A stretch of 64,000 nucleotides of DNA from Ectobius pallidus (taxonomy: Eukaryota; Arthropoda; Insecta; Blattodea; Ectobiidae), in contig CAXKWD010000013.1 of NCBI GenBank assembly GCA_964059195.1, positions 24,404,611 through 24,468,610 of the forward strand, read 5' to 3'. This document shows, one piece after another, positions 1-12,804 of this stretch. The position numbers were made by a program, and so were the translations under genes. The notes under the pieces are model-generated. The model made no database searches. It was not told the origin of the DNA and saw only the letters and a program-made list of their open reading frames with translations. Every line of letters starts with the position of its first letter. Position 1 is the stretch's first letter.

Positions 1-3000
1 TGGGCACATTATCACGTAGTATTGCACTGCCAACAAGAACACCTTGTCCTCTAACTTTGTCCTTTAAGGTGTTCATTACAAACTTTTCTTATACCGTTGT
101 CCGTTTGTGTGGAAGTATCTCCTCTTTTTCGTATACTTCACCAACACTTCCCGTCTCCACGGGAATTCTTGCCATACATTTCTAGAATGGTCAAACAGAT
201 AAAGAATTCCGTTCTTCTTGTGTTCAACATTTCTCACGCATTTATCTCAAAACTTTAAGGAATAAAAGGGAACATTAATGAATTTCCCATACAGCTGTGT
301 TTAAGATACAAATCAACTTGATATTCCACAAACGTGTTAACAAAATAAATACTTTACTGATACATATAGGAAGTTCAACTGAAAACAAGCTATACTAAAC
401 TGGACTTCCAATTTGAGTTTCTCAGGAATTTAACGCTGCATGGCACTCAAAGCTGACACGATTGTTTTTTTATTATGTATATAGTTAGTCATATGTACTT
501 ATAAACAAATAGAGTTTTACGTAAAGTTCACCTGGTTTAAGAGGTGGCTGAACAATATAAACATATTTAGCTATACCCTAACAAGTAATCTCTGCTTTCT
601 ATCCAAGTATTTCAAATTTTATTTCTCCTTTAATTTTTTCAATTCTGAGAAACTTCGGAGACAATGTTATTGCCGATCTTTTGTGCAGTAAAAGCTATTA
701 CAATTTTAATAAAAGTAATTTTCTTTAGTATGTATTTATATACCCTAGATTAATGCTGAATGAGCATAAGGAAGATCGTCTGCTACCAACAACTATACTT
801 TCTCCAACAATTCTACTGAAGAAAATTTCACAGTTTTCCGCACACCAGCGAAACAAAACTATATCATTTCACACGTGTCAATAGAAATTGTATACAAGTT
901 TTTGGTATTTTTAAAGCAGTCATTTCTTTTTTGTGTGAAAGTATCGAACTGAAAATTAGTATATTGACAAATTGAATAATTTCTTATAGTTCCTTCTTAA
1001 TCACGATTTTAATCCTTTATTAAAACTGAATACACGTCTGGCAGTGTCGAATTCAACGATCCTATTTTGTACAGCCCTAATGTGTTCACCTCATCTTGTA
1101 GTCCGGATTTCAAACTCTGTATTCATCACCGGGATATGTCTCCATTCATTATCCAGCGTTTCAATTTGACTTCTCTTCAGAGCGGAAATGGACTCCCAGA
1201 GCATACCAAAAGAAGCGGATTACTAACACTATAGCAATTTTGGAAGATAAAACTCACTCTATAATAAATTACGCATGCAAGGAATTAATTTTTCCGCTAG
1301 GAGTAGACAGTTTAAGTACCAAGGATAAAGATATTGTTCCAAATCTTTTCTATTTATTGAAAATACTGGTGACAAAATTAATTAAATCGTGGATAATCGT
1401 CATCCACAGATGATGTAACGTAACGTACCTACTGAGACACTTGCAAAGATTATTTGAAGATCGCTCACTACTTTCTTTAATAGCATATTAGTTAATGAAT
1501 TTTGCTTATGAGACAATGGAGTTGGTATGGCCATACTTCCAAAAGAAGGCTATTGGGTTTTATCACGTTCCTGTTTTGATGCTCACTGCAGGAAGACTAC
1601 TCTTGACTAATCATTATCGTTTACATATTTTGAAAGCCGAACACATAAAATTAAAAATGCATCCAGAAGGAATTTATGAGAACCTACCAAAAATCACGGT
1701 AACTTAAAAATTATACTGTTTTCTCAACATACTGCGATGCAGCTCGGGAAGTGAATATTTTTACTCATAGTAAGAATTTATCTCCTCTTCTTAATTGTTT
1801 TATTGAATTTCACTAGTAACACCAGAAGCACATTTCATTTCGTTCATTTCAGTCATGCTAATAATGCCCTCAGTTTCACCAGGAGCACTTAAAAAAGTTT
1901 GCAAACTTCAATTCCTTATCCGTCAACTTCTACATGGTACTTGCGTGTATTTTTTTTCCTTTTTTTCTGTTTAGAGGAACTACAGACTTTGAACTGATAT
2001 CAAACTTGCAATAAACTGTACACTTTGATTATGAGATATTATTTTCCACTATTTGCCAAAAGGGTTTATTCCAACTTCACCACTAATTTTCTTTTTACAT
2101 TTCATGCGCCAGATCTACAATTAGCTCATTGTCTTTACAGGAAATAATTTTCCTTCGGACATGGTGTAGCTTGCCTCCTCTCTTTCCTTTCTCGGTTTTC
2201 TTTGATGGGGTTTTAATGTGCATTGAAAAACTCTCTCTTCCTCGCTTTATTCACTTTCTGTGGTTTTATCAGGTAGTACGGCTGTCGATTGTGTATCTGT
2301 CAAAGTTTTTGTAGTTGAAACCAAACTTTTTTTGTTTTTTTTTTTTGTTTTTTTGTTTTTGTAGTTGAAAATTGTGTCAAACCATTGAGGGAATTTTCTT
2401 GGTTTTTTAAAGGGATGTGTTCAGTAATTCCGGAATCAGATCATCCTGATACCCAATCGGGATCAATAACACAATCCTCATCCAAAAACGAAAGTAAAAT
2501 TTCATTTTTTTCTACATCACACTCTGGAAATGTATCAAGATTAATACACTGATGGCTGAGGAATTATCACATCTTTTGTTGTCGAGGAGTCCTGAGAGTC
2601 ACATGAAATACTGGTATTATCAAGCATAAATACTATTCTATAACACAAACAGACGGGGAGAAAGTAATATTGAACTTGAGCAGTTCTTCATAAATTACAA
2701 TAATTAAAGTAAGATAAACATATTTTGTTTGGGAATAAATACATGTGTAACGATAATAGCTACTTACAGTAAGATCTTAAAAATATTTTTACGTAAGTAA
2801 AGATATTCACCATTAGGTCTATCCAAACACTAAAATGTCAATACTGACTGCGCCTATTGACATAAAAAGATATTTGCTTCTTCACTCAAAGGGAATATGG
2901 ATTTGTATTACTTATGCAGTTGTGACTTGTTGATATTTCCACAAAGATTCTCTTAGGAGTTATGCTCTTTAACTCACAGCTAGCAATGTATTGTTCAATT

Positions 3001-3670
3001 ACGTATCATTCATAATTTAAGTAAAAATTGACTGATGCACTTTTACCCAAATGTCACAGATAAATCCAAATGATAAAAATAAAGGATAAAAGTACGACGA
3101 CAGACACTTGCGATTAGTTTAAATTCCACATGTTCTTACACTGCTTGGTCACTGAATAAAGAGCTAAATATTGTAATTATCAGTAACTGTCTTGACCTAA
3201 ATTTACAAGAAATGCTACTATGTCAACCCTACTTAGTAACTTCATGTCTCCATTATCATCATGCTGTTATCATATTTATCAAACTTATTATTATTATTAT
3301 TATTACTATTATTATAATCTTAATATCTTATGAACATACAGAAGGTCTTTAGCCTTCTCTTGCAGTAAGCACTACATGATCTGACGACTTCTTTCTATCG
3401 ATAAAGGTACACATAGCACGTATGTGTCTGTGTGCGAGAGTGTGATGCAATTAATATCCTGTGTGTTGCTAATTATGTTGGTGGCCCCAATCAAATTACT
3501 CGCCCGGCATGAGGGCCCAGCTGCTCGTGAGTGTCTCATGATGCTGCGGTCTACCCCCTCTTCTGCTTCCTATCTTCCAGCACAGTTGTAACCGTAAGGC
3601 TAAATACAACCAAAAATGTTAAACCTTCCAACCATAGAAGAATATTATTATAGGGGAATAGGCATTGCAC
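1..3670. other. AT-rich non-coding stretch
   Basis: No supported gene. The sequence is AT-rich with stop codons in all frames at short intervals. Two local features stand out: a 16-bp direct repeat (GTTTTTGTAGTTGAAA) at 2305-2320 and 2355-2370 flanking a T-rich tract, and an (ATT)n microsatellite near 3283-3316. Positions 3061-3175 belong to a dispersed repeat also seen at 26799-26895 and 62141-62262. Confidence 0.6.
3061..3175 (+). repeat. Dispersed repeat C, copy 1
   Basis: A diverged copy of an AT-rich repeat whose landmarks are a run resembling TGATAAAAATRAAGGATA, then ACTTGYGATT, ATTCCACAT and TTGGTCACT in the same order and spacing as at 26799-26895 and 62141-62262. All three lie in the same orientation. 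No terminal repeats or coding potential were found, so the class is unknown. Confidence 0.5.
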
Positions 3671-4112
3671 ACAATTGTGGCGTAGGGGATGCAATCGCTC
3701 TCTTCAAGCAGCGGGCCCGGGTTCGATTCCCGGGCGGGACAAGTTTTCTGTGTGCAGATGATTCCGGAATTTTTCCTCATCTTTAAGATGAAAGTTAGAA
3801 ATCTTGATCCCTGGCCGACATTATCAACTACATCCCATCCGCGCCTTATTTAGCATGTGTGTGTGTATGGGGGGGGGGGTGCACCTAGTGCGTCTCGTCG
3901 CATGTGTTCGTCTTGTTTCGAAGGTGGACACGGCATCGGGATGATCACCCATCCGGAGATGCCCTCCGCGTCCTTTCTGGTCCAAAAAGCATGTATGTGA
4001 TGCATTGTAACTTTCTCCCTCGACAGGCAGGTCGCAGTCCTGTAAGGCCAGGGGGCGTGGGCCGCCTAAACTTCCCTGGAAGGGAACTCAGAGAAAAAAT
4101 AAAAATAACTCA
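3671..4112 (+). mobile_element. tRNA-derived SINE, family A copy 1
   Basis: The head is tRNA-like: an A-box-like GTGGCGTAGGGG near 3678 and a B box in GGGTTCGATTCCC near 3719-3732. The body matches the reverse complement of the elements at 41786-42240 and 56093-56537, including a (GT)n tract, GTGTTCGTCTTGTTTCGAAGG, a block ending ATGCCCTCC, GGTCCAAAAAGCATGTATG and GACAGGCAGGTCGCAGTCC. The 3' end is an A-rich tail (GAGAAAAAATAAAAATAA). Family members with a pol III head like this are retroposed by LINE enzymes. No clear target duplication was found for this copy. Confidence 0.85.
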
Positions 4113-4535
4113 ATAGTTCTTTAAAGACGTCATGAAGAGAGATGCAAATTCGGTGTCGAGTTCTCAGTGGAAGGCAATGATTCAGGTCCCCTGAGGGCGA
4201 GAATATTATTTTCAGAGAGGTTAATTGATACCAGTGATTAAGATGAAGATGATGACAATGATTATTGGTTGTAGCCTCGTTGACTACAGGAATCCGAGGA
4301 TGGAACCGTGGGGAGAGAATCACAACTCTCTCACGGCTACTAGGCGAGGCGATAACGCGGTGGTTTCTATTGCCTTCCGCAGGATGAAGGTGAGGGAACA
4401 ACACAAAACGTAGTCTTCAAATCATTACGATATTTTCATACTTCTTAAAACTCTCCAAAACCTGCCAGAAATCGAACCCAGACCGCCAGATTGGAAGGCA
4501 GGCAATCTACTGACTCACCCACGGAGGTAGTTCTA
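4113..4535 (-). mobile_element. tRNA-derived SINE, family D
   Basis: On the minus strand a tRNA-like head runs from about 4535 to 4455: A-box-like GTGGGTGAGTCAGTAGATTG and B box GGGTTCGATTTC. The body follows with ATCCTGCGGAAGGCAATAG, AACCACCGCG and TAGCCGTGAGAGAG, which looks like a distinct SINE body from family A. Its tail abuts the tail of the plus-strand SINE ending at about 4112, so the two sit tail to tail and share an AT-rich junction. The exact 3' boundary is uncertain. Confidence 0.65.
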
Positions 4536-6343
4536 AGTAAATATATCTTGATCTTTGCACAGCCTATTTCAAGAACAGTTTTATACCCTCGATCCAAATT
4601 TCCATTAAGGCACTGGTATTGTCCCAGACATGGCAAAAAATTCATTGAAACGACAGTAATGGCATAAATAACTTTGTATTAAACATATTATAGGAGTCCC
4701 TTATGGTTACAATCCAAAATTAGTCAGGTGAAACAACACAATTTTTAAGAACTAATTAATCTAAGACTTTGGATAGCCTAAGTATAATTAATAATATTAT
4801 TAGTTTTGTATAACAGATTATGCATGATCCTTGACAGTCCAAAATAAGCGGGAAGTTAGTGGTGTGCCAATCACTCTAAAATAATGTCCTCTATCATCCT
4901 TGTATGAATCGCAAAAACAACCTACATTTCAGTAGGCCTATATTGATCACAATTGCTCAACATTGCTTAGACCCTGTTCTTGCAAATAAAATGTGTAATC
5001 AATTTTGTGAGGCACAGAACTGAGGCATAAATGGAATGAGCTGTAAGCAGTGAAGCAAAAAAACCGTTCAGCGCTGTTTGAAATGTCTATATATGAAAGG
5101 TGCAGATGACGTATGGAGCCGAGGAATCTTCGTGCTTGCTAATGCGAACTCTTGTGTCGCCTCAAATAGAGTCACTTCAATCCCTCTCTGTCTTTGCCAC
5201 TCTCTCCCTCTCTCACTTACCCTCTCTCACCTTCCTCTTTCATTCTCTCTCTTTCTGTTTCAATTCATCTTCTGTCCCCTTCTGTGTAGGATATCCGTAT
5301 ATATGATTTAAGAAAGTAACCTCACACTGACTATGGAAAAAATAAGCGAAAGGAAGGTAAAATTCACAGAACAAGAGAGAAAGTGGGAAGAAGGTAGTCG
5401 TATTGTATATCACAACGATATGCAGCACATATCTCAGCAGCACAGTGAAAACTGAAGAACGTTCTTTCACTGTTTCCATCTTCCTCTCTCCCTATGGCCT
5501 ATAGCCTACGTCAGAATCCTACAATCTTTTTTTAGCTTTATGAGTTAACATCCAATTACCTCATCGCACACTGTGACGAAAGGCGGGCAAAAGTTCATGA
5601 TATCGGTTTGGTAAATAACATATATATTCCTTGAGTATAAAAGTTTTCACAAGTTTTGTTGAGGAGCTTTAAGAGTGCGATCACGTAAAAAGCTGGTTCC
5701 TCCAACGATTGCAGGCAAGCGCGAGTAAAAACCCACGTTATTGTGTGTCCGTTCAGAAACAGAGCCTGGACGTGCGAACGATTGTTGCAAGCACGGGGGT
5801 GCCACTTCGGTATGTTTCAAACTTTCTCCACATGTGCGATTTTGTCTTGTGACGTCACCCTGATGACAAGCCCTAAGAAATGTCACACACAGGCTGAGAG
5901 GTCAAAAAGGGCACTGAAATAAAAAAAAATTGTGATTTTGTAAATTAGAATTCAGTGCTCTCATTCTTTCAATTTATAGCTATTGTACGTGCCGTTTATT
6001 TTTATAGCTAATAAAGGAAACGCATGTATGTAAGTTAGCCTTAGTTAAATTGAGGCAAAATTATTCTGTTTAGAAGTCGGTCTACATTAACTCAATTTGT
6101 GATATGTGTAGTCACATTAATATTCTATTAAAATATTCACATAACCAAATAATGTAAATAATATTGTCTGCTGATTCCATTAATTTCTTGAACTAATATA
6201 TTATAGTAAGTTCGTTAAGACACCAATATTTGTTAGACATTTGCACGTGAAGATGGTAAGATAGCCAGTTTTACACATCGACCGCCTTTATCCTCAGCAG
6301 TGGACCTGTCAGGATTCTGTCAGAGGCTGAATCCATTCCAGAG
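4536..6343. other. Unassigned stretch with a GC-richer island
   Basis: Mostly AT-rich with a pyrimidine-rich (CTCTCT-type) tract at 5180-5270. Positions 5650-5890 are noticeably richer in G and C and open in one minus frame for 79 codons, but the peptide resembles nothing I recognise. It may be an eroded transposon fragment. No other support for genes. Confidence 0.45.
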
Positions 6344-6353
6344 CAATAGGGGG

Positions 6354-6664
6354 CTAAAAACTCCGTGGCGCTACATCCCTGAAGGGAAAAGGCCTATCAC
6401 ACGACCGCTGCGTCATCTACCATAGGCAGATGACGGGATTGGGGGGCATGTGATCAGTATGCCGATACCCGCGGCCGTTAATAATGGTTTCCATGACCGG
6501 AGCCGCTACTTCTCTATCAAGTAGCTCCTCAATTTGAATCACGAGGCTGAGTGCACCCCTACCAGACCTCCTTACCTCAGAAAAATCCAAGGAGGTACTG
6601 GGGATTGAACCCGGGCCAACGGATCTGTAGTCAGCGACGGTAACCAGAAGACCACGCCGGCGGT
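6354..6664 (-). mobile_element. tRNA-derived SINE, family C
   Basis: Minus-strand tRNA-like head near 6664-6590, with A-box-like GGCGTGGTCTTCTGGTTACC and B box GGGTTCAATCCC. The body contains GAGCTACTTGATAGAGAAG and GGAGTTTTTAGCCCC; its general layout (a conserved block with TGGAAACCATTATTAACGG) resembles a SINE body I recall being widespread in arthropods, which is a memory-based inference. CAATAGGGGG (6344-6353) and CAATAAGGGG (6665-6674) flank it and could be a 10-bp target duplication with one mismatch. Confidence 0.75.
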
Positions 6665-6959
6665 CAATAAGGGGTTAAATCTATCGGAAAATTCCAATGA
6701 CGTAATCATTGACGCGAGCCCGCGAACTTCCGGTAACTTCCGGTAGCTGTAATAAACACATTCCCGACCCACGAGACACCATACATTACTAGAAGTAGAC
6801 CTATGGAAATATTATTTTAATTAATTATCCTGGATGACATCAAGTAAGATCTTGTTTACAATTACAGTATAAGGGTCTAACTATTATAAATAATATTGTA
6901 TATATTCATTCAAGTTTTCATGATAGTTGTGTGTAACGTACATTTAGCAGTTGTAAACT

Positions 6960-7745
6960 ATACTATTATTATCATTATTATATTAATATTATTACTATTA
7001 TTATTTTGCAGTCTGCAATGCATAATAATGCCATAGTCTAAGTATAGAACAAAATGGATATACACAATAAAATGTTCAGATACTTACTGCGTCGCACATA
7101 AAAAAATCCGTTCAGGTCATAAAAAGGCTTTATTGAGCAGCCAATTTCTAATTCTCTTTTTTAAAATAGTTCTCTCAAATTGAAATACTTCAGTTGGAAA
7201 CTTATTATAGACTTGAAGGACATAATTTCATAATGCTGCATTGTCTTTGTTAGTCTGCTTTTATGTATGTGTGCAAGATTTTGTTTCGTGGTGTCATAAT
7301 TATGTAGCCCATGTCATTTCTCCATGAGAATTTAGAAATGTTATCTTTTAGAAATATTAGCAGTTCAAATAGATATAAAATAGCTAGAGTCATGATTATT
7401 TCACTTACGAATAAAGGCCTGCAGTGAGCTCTAAAACTAGAATTAGTTAAAATTCGAATTGCTTTCTTCTGTAGAAGAAATAAATCACTTGTTAAGTTAC
7501 AATTCCCCCATAAAATAATACCGTATTTTATAATTGGCTGAAAATAGGCCAGATATGTACATTTGGTACATAATGTCTAAGATTTCTCAGTAAGAATAAA
7601 TCACGAGAAATCCTTCTACAAATATAGTAAACATGAGGCTCCCAAGATAATTTAGAATCTAAAAATATTCCAAGCATCTTAAACGACTTGTCCTACGAAC
7701 TACCTCGAATGGTCAATGTAAGTAATGTTAATTGCGGTGAATAAC
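6960..7745 (-). pseudogene. Non-LTR retrotransposon 3' end: decayed reverse transcriptase C-terminus
   Basis: Minus-strand translation gives MLGIFLDSKLSW, then YICRRIS and LFLLRNLRHYVPN, then after frame breaks a stretch matching the YGIIFWGNS / LQKRAIRI / CRPLF region, and finally HDTTKQNLAHIH and a short tail ending FFMCDAVS. This order is what is known of the C-terminal part of Jockey/CR1-like reverse transcriptases. Several stops and frameshifts break it, so it is dead. The 3' end runs into an ATAATAATA-type tract at 6963-7003, consistent with the simple-repeat tails of some non-LTR elements. Roughly the last quarter of the enzyme is present; the catalytic YADD part and the endonuclease are absent. 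Confidence 0.8.
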
Positions 7746-10700
7746 TTAGAGTACATATTATTTTGAATACAAATTTGACCGTTATGTTCTACTTTACTCC
7801 TATAGCGTAGACTCAATTTAACTTCTACTATTTAGCTCTACTTCTAACGCTTATATAACCGGAAAGCAATTCCGTTTTCCACTAGATAATCTTTAAAGTA
7901 TGGCCATTATTGGAAGTTCTGGATGGGCTATAATCTTTGGGAATAACGCATCTCCGTAAACTTGAACATTTTCAGTTTCGGAGTGCAGAACAAAGCGTAA
8001 TATTGCAAAGTTTTATTGCAATTCTATAAATCCGGAAAACTGGGACGAGTTCGATGTTGTAACATTTCAGGTTGTAAGTGCAGCTCTTGAATTCTTATTT
8101 ACGTTCCCATAATTTCTGCATCGTATTAACTTGACTTCTAGTAATATCTTATAAAACTTACTTTACTTATTTCTTATTTAATCCGAAACTGCATCTTGAA
8201 CCATTTTTAATGTTTACTATTCCAAGATATGAAGCAATAAATTAAGTTAATTCTGATTATTAATAATATTAGAAATGCGTTTAATCAAGCTTTTCACGCG
8301 TGCTATTCCATGTATGTTTCTTCAAGTGAATAAGATGTAGATAATAATATGAATTACAAAGAGCAGCGGTCATAATTTATACTAATATTATACTATATTA
8401 TATGATATATGGCTTGGTATACATGATATGACATCACACAACATGACATACGATATGATATTGTGTTATAATATATAATATTTTTCTTTAAACAGGCCTA
8501 CAACATCTCTTCTTTTTTTATTTTGTGTAATTCAATCTCAGATAAATTTAAATGTATGGTTTAGTGTTATTTATTACTTAAATGCCCAGAGCACGAACTT
8601 CGCTAATTTGGTATCACATAACATGACATACATGATATGATATAATATATGATATGACATGACATGACACGATGTATTATATTATGTTATAATATATCAT
8701 ATTTTTAGTTTAGTATAACATGTAAGAATTATGAGTGATTAATAAAATTTCACAATTTACTTGAAATTGAAGATAACAATTTATATGGTATAGTACCGGC
8801 ATTATAATATACTCGTAGTATACAATTGCAAAATATGTTTACGATTGATTTACGTTCATTTAAAAAATATAGTGGAATTTTATATCTCCCATTACTATAT
8901 CCATATATGTTATCTACAAAAGTCCGAAATTGTTAATAGACATACCATATAAACGATAAAATCGGAAAAATTTGGCATATCCCGTCACTGAAAATTAACT
9001 CTAACAATAATTGGTATAAGAACGATCAGTGATTGAGGGGAATCTAATTATTATGTATAGATCTTACGATTATTACAATTATAGTATTTTTCATTTTTAA
9101 AAAGTTGCGAATTTATTGTGGATTGAATTTCATGTTCTGTTCAAAAACCAGACCATGACGTATTACCGTAATTTACACAAGACAAGTGAACGCATCCATA
9201 CATTTCGGCATGATTAAATGTAAATTTATAAACAGATTATATATAAGGTAGCATTGACACGTTACCATACCTGTTGGAAAAAACAGAAAGTTTTATCGGA
9301 TAAATTAATGCATTCAATGTTACTGTGATTAACAGAAAACTTATCGCCATTACGTGTTCAAAAGTTGCCTCTAAGTGAGGTTTAATGCCTTGGAACCAAT
9401 TAGAAAGTCATTTGACGCGGAAGGCTTTGTGTTTTGCCTCCCGTTGTACATATCCAATTTGCAGACGATATTTAAGTCCTGCCATTTGTTCACGCGCATT
9501 ACTGTCACTTACCTTAGATACTGCTTTGTTTTTCCCTTCCTCTGAAATCAGGGTTTTCTCCTCACCCCATGCCTACTATATTTTATGTTGAAGTTTATTA
9601 TTATTGTTGTTTTTTGCTCTTCGGAAAGAACAAACATAATAATTACTATTGAGGCTAAGATTTTTATGACGTACAAATTAGGACTGCGAAACTATGAAAA
9701 AAGCGAGAAATATGACATAAAATTCCTTAAAAATTCCCTAAAACTATTCTTAAACTACCTAAAAATAAACTAATATTCTAAATTTACTAGTGGAATAAGA
9801 GGTTTCCAATTTTTTTGTTATTATTTAGAGCACTAATTGTAATAAATAATTGCATTATTAACTTAATATACCATTCCAACATCGAAAGCTGTACACTAAA
9901 GTATTCTTTATTTTATTTTGTATAAATTAAAATATAACTTATAATTTAAATATTATGATATATTATCATAGGGGTGGAAGTTAAAACTAGAAATTTGAAG
10001 TGTAGGAGAAAACGATTAACATGTATACAAACAATGGATTTTTTACAAAATAAATATTAAAAAAATATTAAATGAACATTTAAAAAAATACACTAAATAA
10101 TATTATTATTGTGTCTATCTCAAAAAATGGAGTAAAATTCACTAAAGCTGATATAATAAATAGAAATGCAAAAAATGGCGTATCAGATATGCCCAGAAGG
10201 GCTGTATTTAACACAAAACATATAAATACGAAAGCAGATATGTTTCTGAAAAAGTATGCAATTTCAACAAAATCCTATTCCTAACCATTAGCTTAGGAAG
10301 TATTATGTAGCTGGTCGACTTGTGTTTTTATTCCATTTCCCGTTCAAGCAATCATGGTGGAAATCAAACGACTTTTGCTTTCTCCGCAGCCCACGTGCGT
10401 CATTATATCAAACCCTCTATTTTTTATCTGACCTGGTATATAATCAAATTAATGAGTCTATTTTTACCATTTCAGTCCCATAGGTGTCTCTACTTCCTTT
10501 TTTGTTCCTTAATATTGACTTTAATTCATCTAGCAGCTAATTATGATGCGACTAGTTTGCCTAATTGTATATAATTGATGTATCGATCGCCACCAAGAAT
10601 AAAAATAGTCACTAAATTTGAGATTGGTAACCATGCAACATGACGACCGTTTAGTACAGCTATTAGGAATTAATTATATTTCACGTAAACAATATATTTT

Positions 10701-10870
10701 ATTACTCATTATCGTCGAAAAATTATACGCAATACACGGGCATTAAGTGCATAAAAGTGTCGGGAAGTAAATAAATCAATGAAAGCGCTTGTTTTTTATT
10801 TTCAATCTTTCCCTCCCCTCTGTCATAGAACACTTTGCGACCTACAATCGCTATATACTATATCAATAGC
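7746..10870. other. AT-rich non-coding stretch
   Basis: No gene supported. It includes two pentamer-rich blocks at 8395-8480 and 8610-8705 (see separate entry) and long runs of A/T near 9780-10130. Small open frames here are short, AT-driven and unlike any family. Confidence 0.6.
8395..8705. repeat. Two related pentanucleotide-rich blocks
   Basis: Blocks at about 8395-8480 and 8610-8705 are built of GATAT/GACAT-type pentamers, with a shared segment around ACATGACATAC and both ending in a TTATAATATAT-like run followed by TTTTT. About 130 bp of ordinary sequence separates them. They look like a degenerate minisatellite duplicated locally. Confidence 0.6.
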
Positions 10871-10879
10871 CCAATACCC

Positions 10880-10990
10880 TTTTTCGGGTGTAATGGTAAA
10901 GTACAGACGTCGCTGCAGTTGACTTACTACCTGTCACTCTGTCCCATGGAGGAAAATAAGCGTAACTAAATTAGTCCGGTGATGAAACCA
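10880..10990. repeat. Short dispersed repeat, copy 1
   Basis: A stretch containing TTACTACCTGTCACTCTGTCC and GGAAAATAAGCGTAAC matches, with small changes, a stretch at about 33325-33385 in the same orientation. It may be the conserved piece of a larger eroded element. Class unknown. Confidence 0.45.
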
Positions 10991-11086
10991 CCATGTGCGT
11001 AGTGATCACATATTCGATCCGATGCATTGAATTGTTAAAAACCATATCAGCTGAAGAAGTGAATTATTCCGTCTGACACACTAGCA

Positions 11087-11252
11087 CACGGGTGCGCAGC
11101 TGTGGCACATTGTGCCACTGTGCGGTGGGGTAATGTCGTCCTTGACGTCAGCATAAAGCAGTTTCGACGTGACACTGAACATGAAGAGCAAGTTTCATAC
11201 GTCACAGAGTGGATGGGGGACTAAAACGTTTCCCCTCAGTTGATCAGGTATG
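11087..11252. mobile_element. hAT-type MITE, copy 1 (166 bp)
   Basis: The 166-bp unit is flanked by the perfect 8-bp direct repeat CACTAGCA (11079-11086 and 11253-11260). Its ends are inverted and imperfect: CACGGGTGCGCAGCTG at the left and, read inward on the other strand, CATACCTGATCAACTG at the right. An inverted copy lies at 26293-26471 with its own different 8-bp repeat. Eight-base target duplications and ends of the CA(N)GGGTG(N)GCAAC type are known features of the hAT superfamily. No coding capacity; it would need a transposase from elsewhere. Confidence 0.9.
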
Positions 11253-11260
11253 CACTAGCA

Positions 11261-12804
11261 TATTGAATATAATACCATGGAAGAGCAAACGAGACTAGAG
11301 AACAGTGGGAAAGCATACACAACGTAAGAAGACGGCTGTACGTATGGAAGCCTGTCAGATATGGCAATTGGAAAATCGTTACAAAAGTACCGGTACTGAA
11401 TATTGTTTTAACATGTGCTCTGTCCACACTACTCTGAGGAAACTAAGCTTAAGTTGTGTTTATTGGCAATCCTGAAATTACACATAAATACAGTGTTCGT
11501 TTTAGTTTTCGTTTCAACATTAATTCAGAATTGATATGCTAGTATGTCTTTAGCAAGATTTCCTATTAGAAAAAATCAAAACAGGTTCTTTTCCATAACA
11601 TTAAATCCTGAAGTACATTAACGCAATATGTATTCTTTATTCTAAAGTAAATATTTTTTTTATCATGAGTGATGTCAAATTCTTTAAAACTTTATGTGTG
11701 TGGCGTATTATCCTCTTCCTGTAAAAATTTACTACTTGTTGCTTGCAACATTTTTTTTTACTCGGGTATTCAATTATATTAGATTTTTGCATATCTCTTC
11801 TATAGGAAACAAGCGAATACCAAATTAGTCTTCGGTAATTGGAACTTCCACCAGGACGACCTAGTCTCCATGCGTGGATTGGACAGATTTTATATTGTGC
11901 AAAATACATAATCTGACCTGTCACTGAGAATTTAAATTATGAGAAAACTTACGTTGAAAAAATCCCTTATGACGTATAAGACTTGAAGTGATCAGCAAGA
12001 GGAAGTCTGCTTAAAGTTATTCCTCTGCTTACCTGTAACAAAATAAAACAGAACATGAATTATGTGAACACCAAAACGCAGGTATGTTTGAATCCAAATT
12101 AACGTTTCATTCAATTTAATACCTCAGGAATGTTTTCCACGTCACAGTTAACATACAGCGTTTGTATTTCATATTGCATTACCCCAACTATGTAGTTCCA
12201 TTCGACTATCGAAGTTTATTCAATATAGCCCGCAAAATGAACATTAACTACGAATGCCAGGAATTTCATGTTCACACCAATAGACTTCATCAACAATAAT
12301 ATACAGAATCGTTTATTAAGCTAGAATAACAAAGGGTGCAAATAACTTGTAATTAGCTTGAGCATTCGAACTACTGAACTCTGGTTTGGTGGCAGCACAG
12401 TAGTAAACTTTACGTTTTTGTTCACATCACTGAATCAAAATCCTATTAAACAGGAGTAAAATTTCAACTGGTAATTGGTATTTTTATCGAACTTTTTTTA
12501 ATTAAGTTTTAGGAAACCGATGTACAGAATGTCAAACGAATTCGCAAGAAAATAATAATAATAAAAACAAACAAACAAACAGACTGCAATATCGTGTTTT
12601 AGGGGAAAATCTTAGAAATAAATGTCAAATAATCTTTCGTGTTGTTATGGCCACTAAATAGCCTTTAGGGAGTCATTAAATTCTTCCCATTTATACCACT
12701 TCCATCCTATATAATTATTTGCAACTTTGAATGATAATAGTAATAGCCGAGTCGTTTGTGTGATGAATTACAGGGTATTCTAAAAACTCAAAACTTAGAC
12801 ACTT
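11261..12804. other. AT-rich non-coding stretch
   Basis: Nothing recognisable beyond small AT-driven frames and a short (ATAATA)/(AAAC) simple tract near 12550-12585. Confidence 0.55.

Noticed and set aside
1168..1215. Possible exon after the acceptor-like TTTGACTTCTCTTCAG at 1155-1180
   Set aside because: The open frame after it is only about 14-17 codons before a stop, with no recognisable sequence and no downstream support.
3671..3745. Functional tRNA gene
   Set aside because: The stems do not close, and the same head plus body recurs at 42215 and 56500; it is a SINE head.
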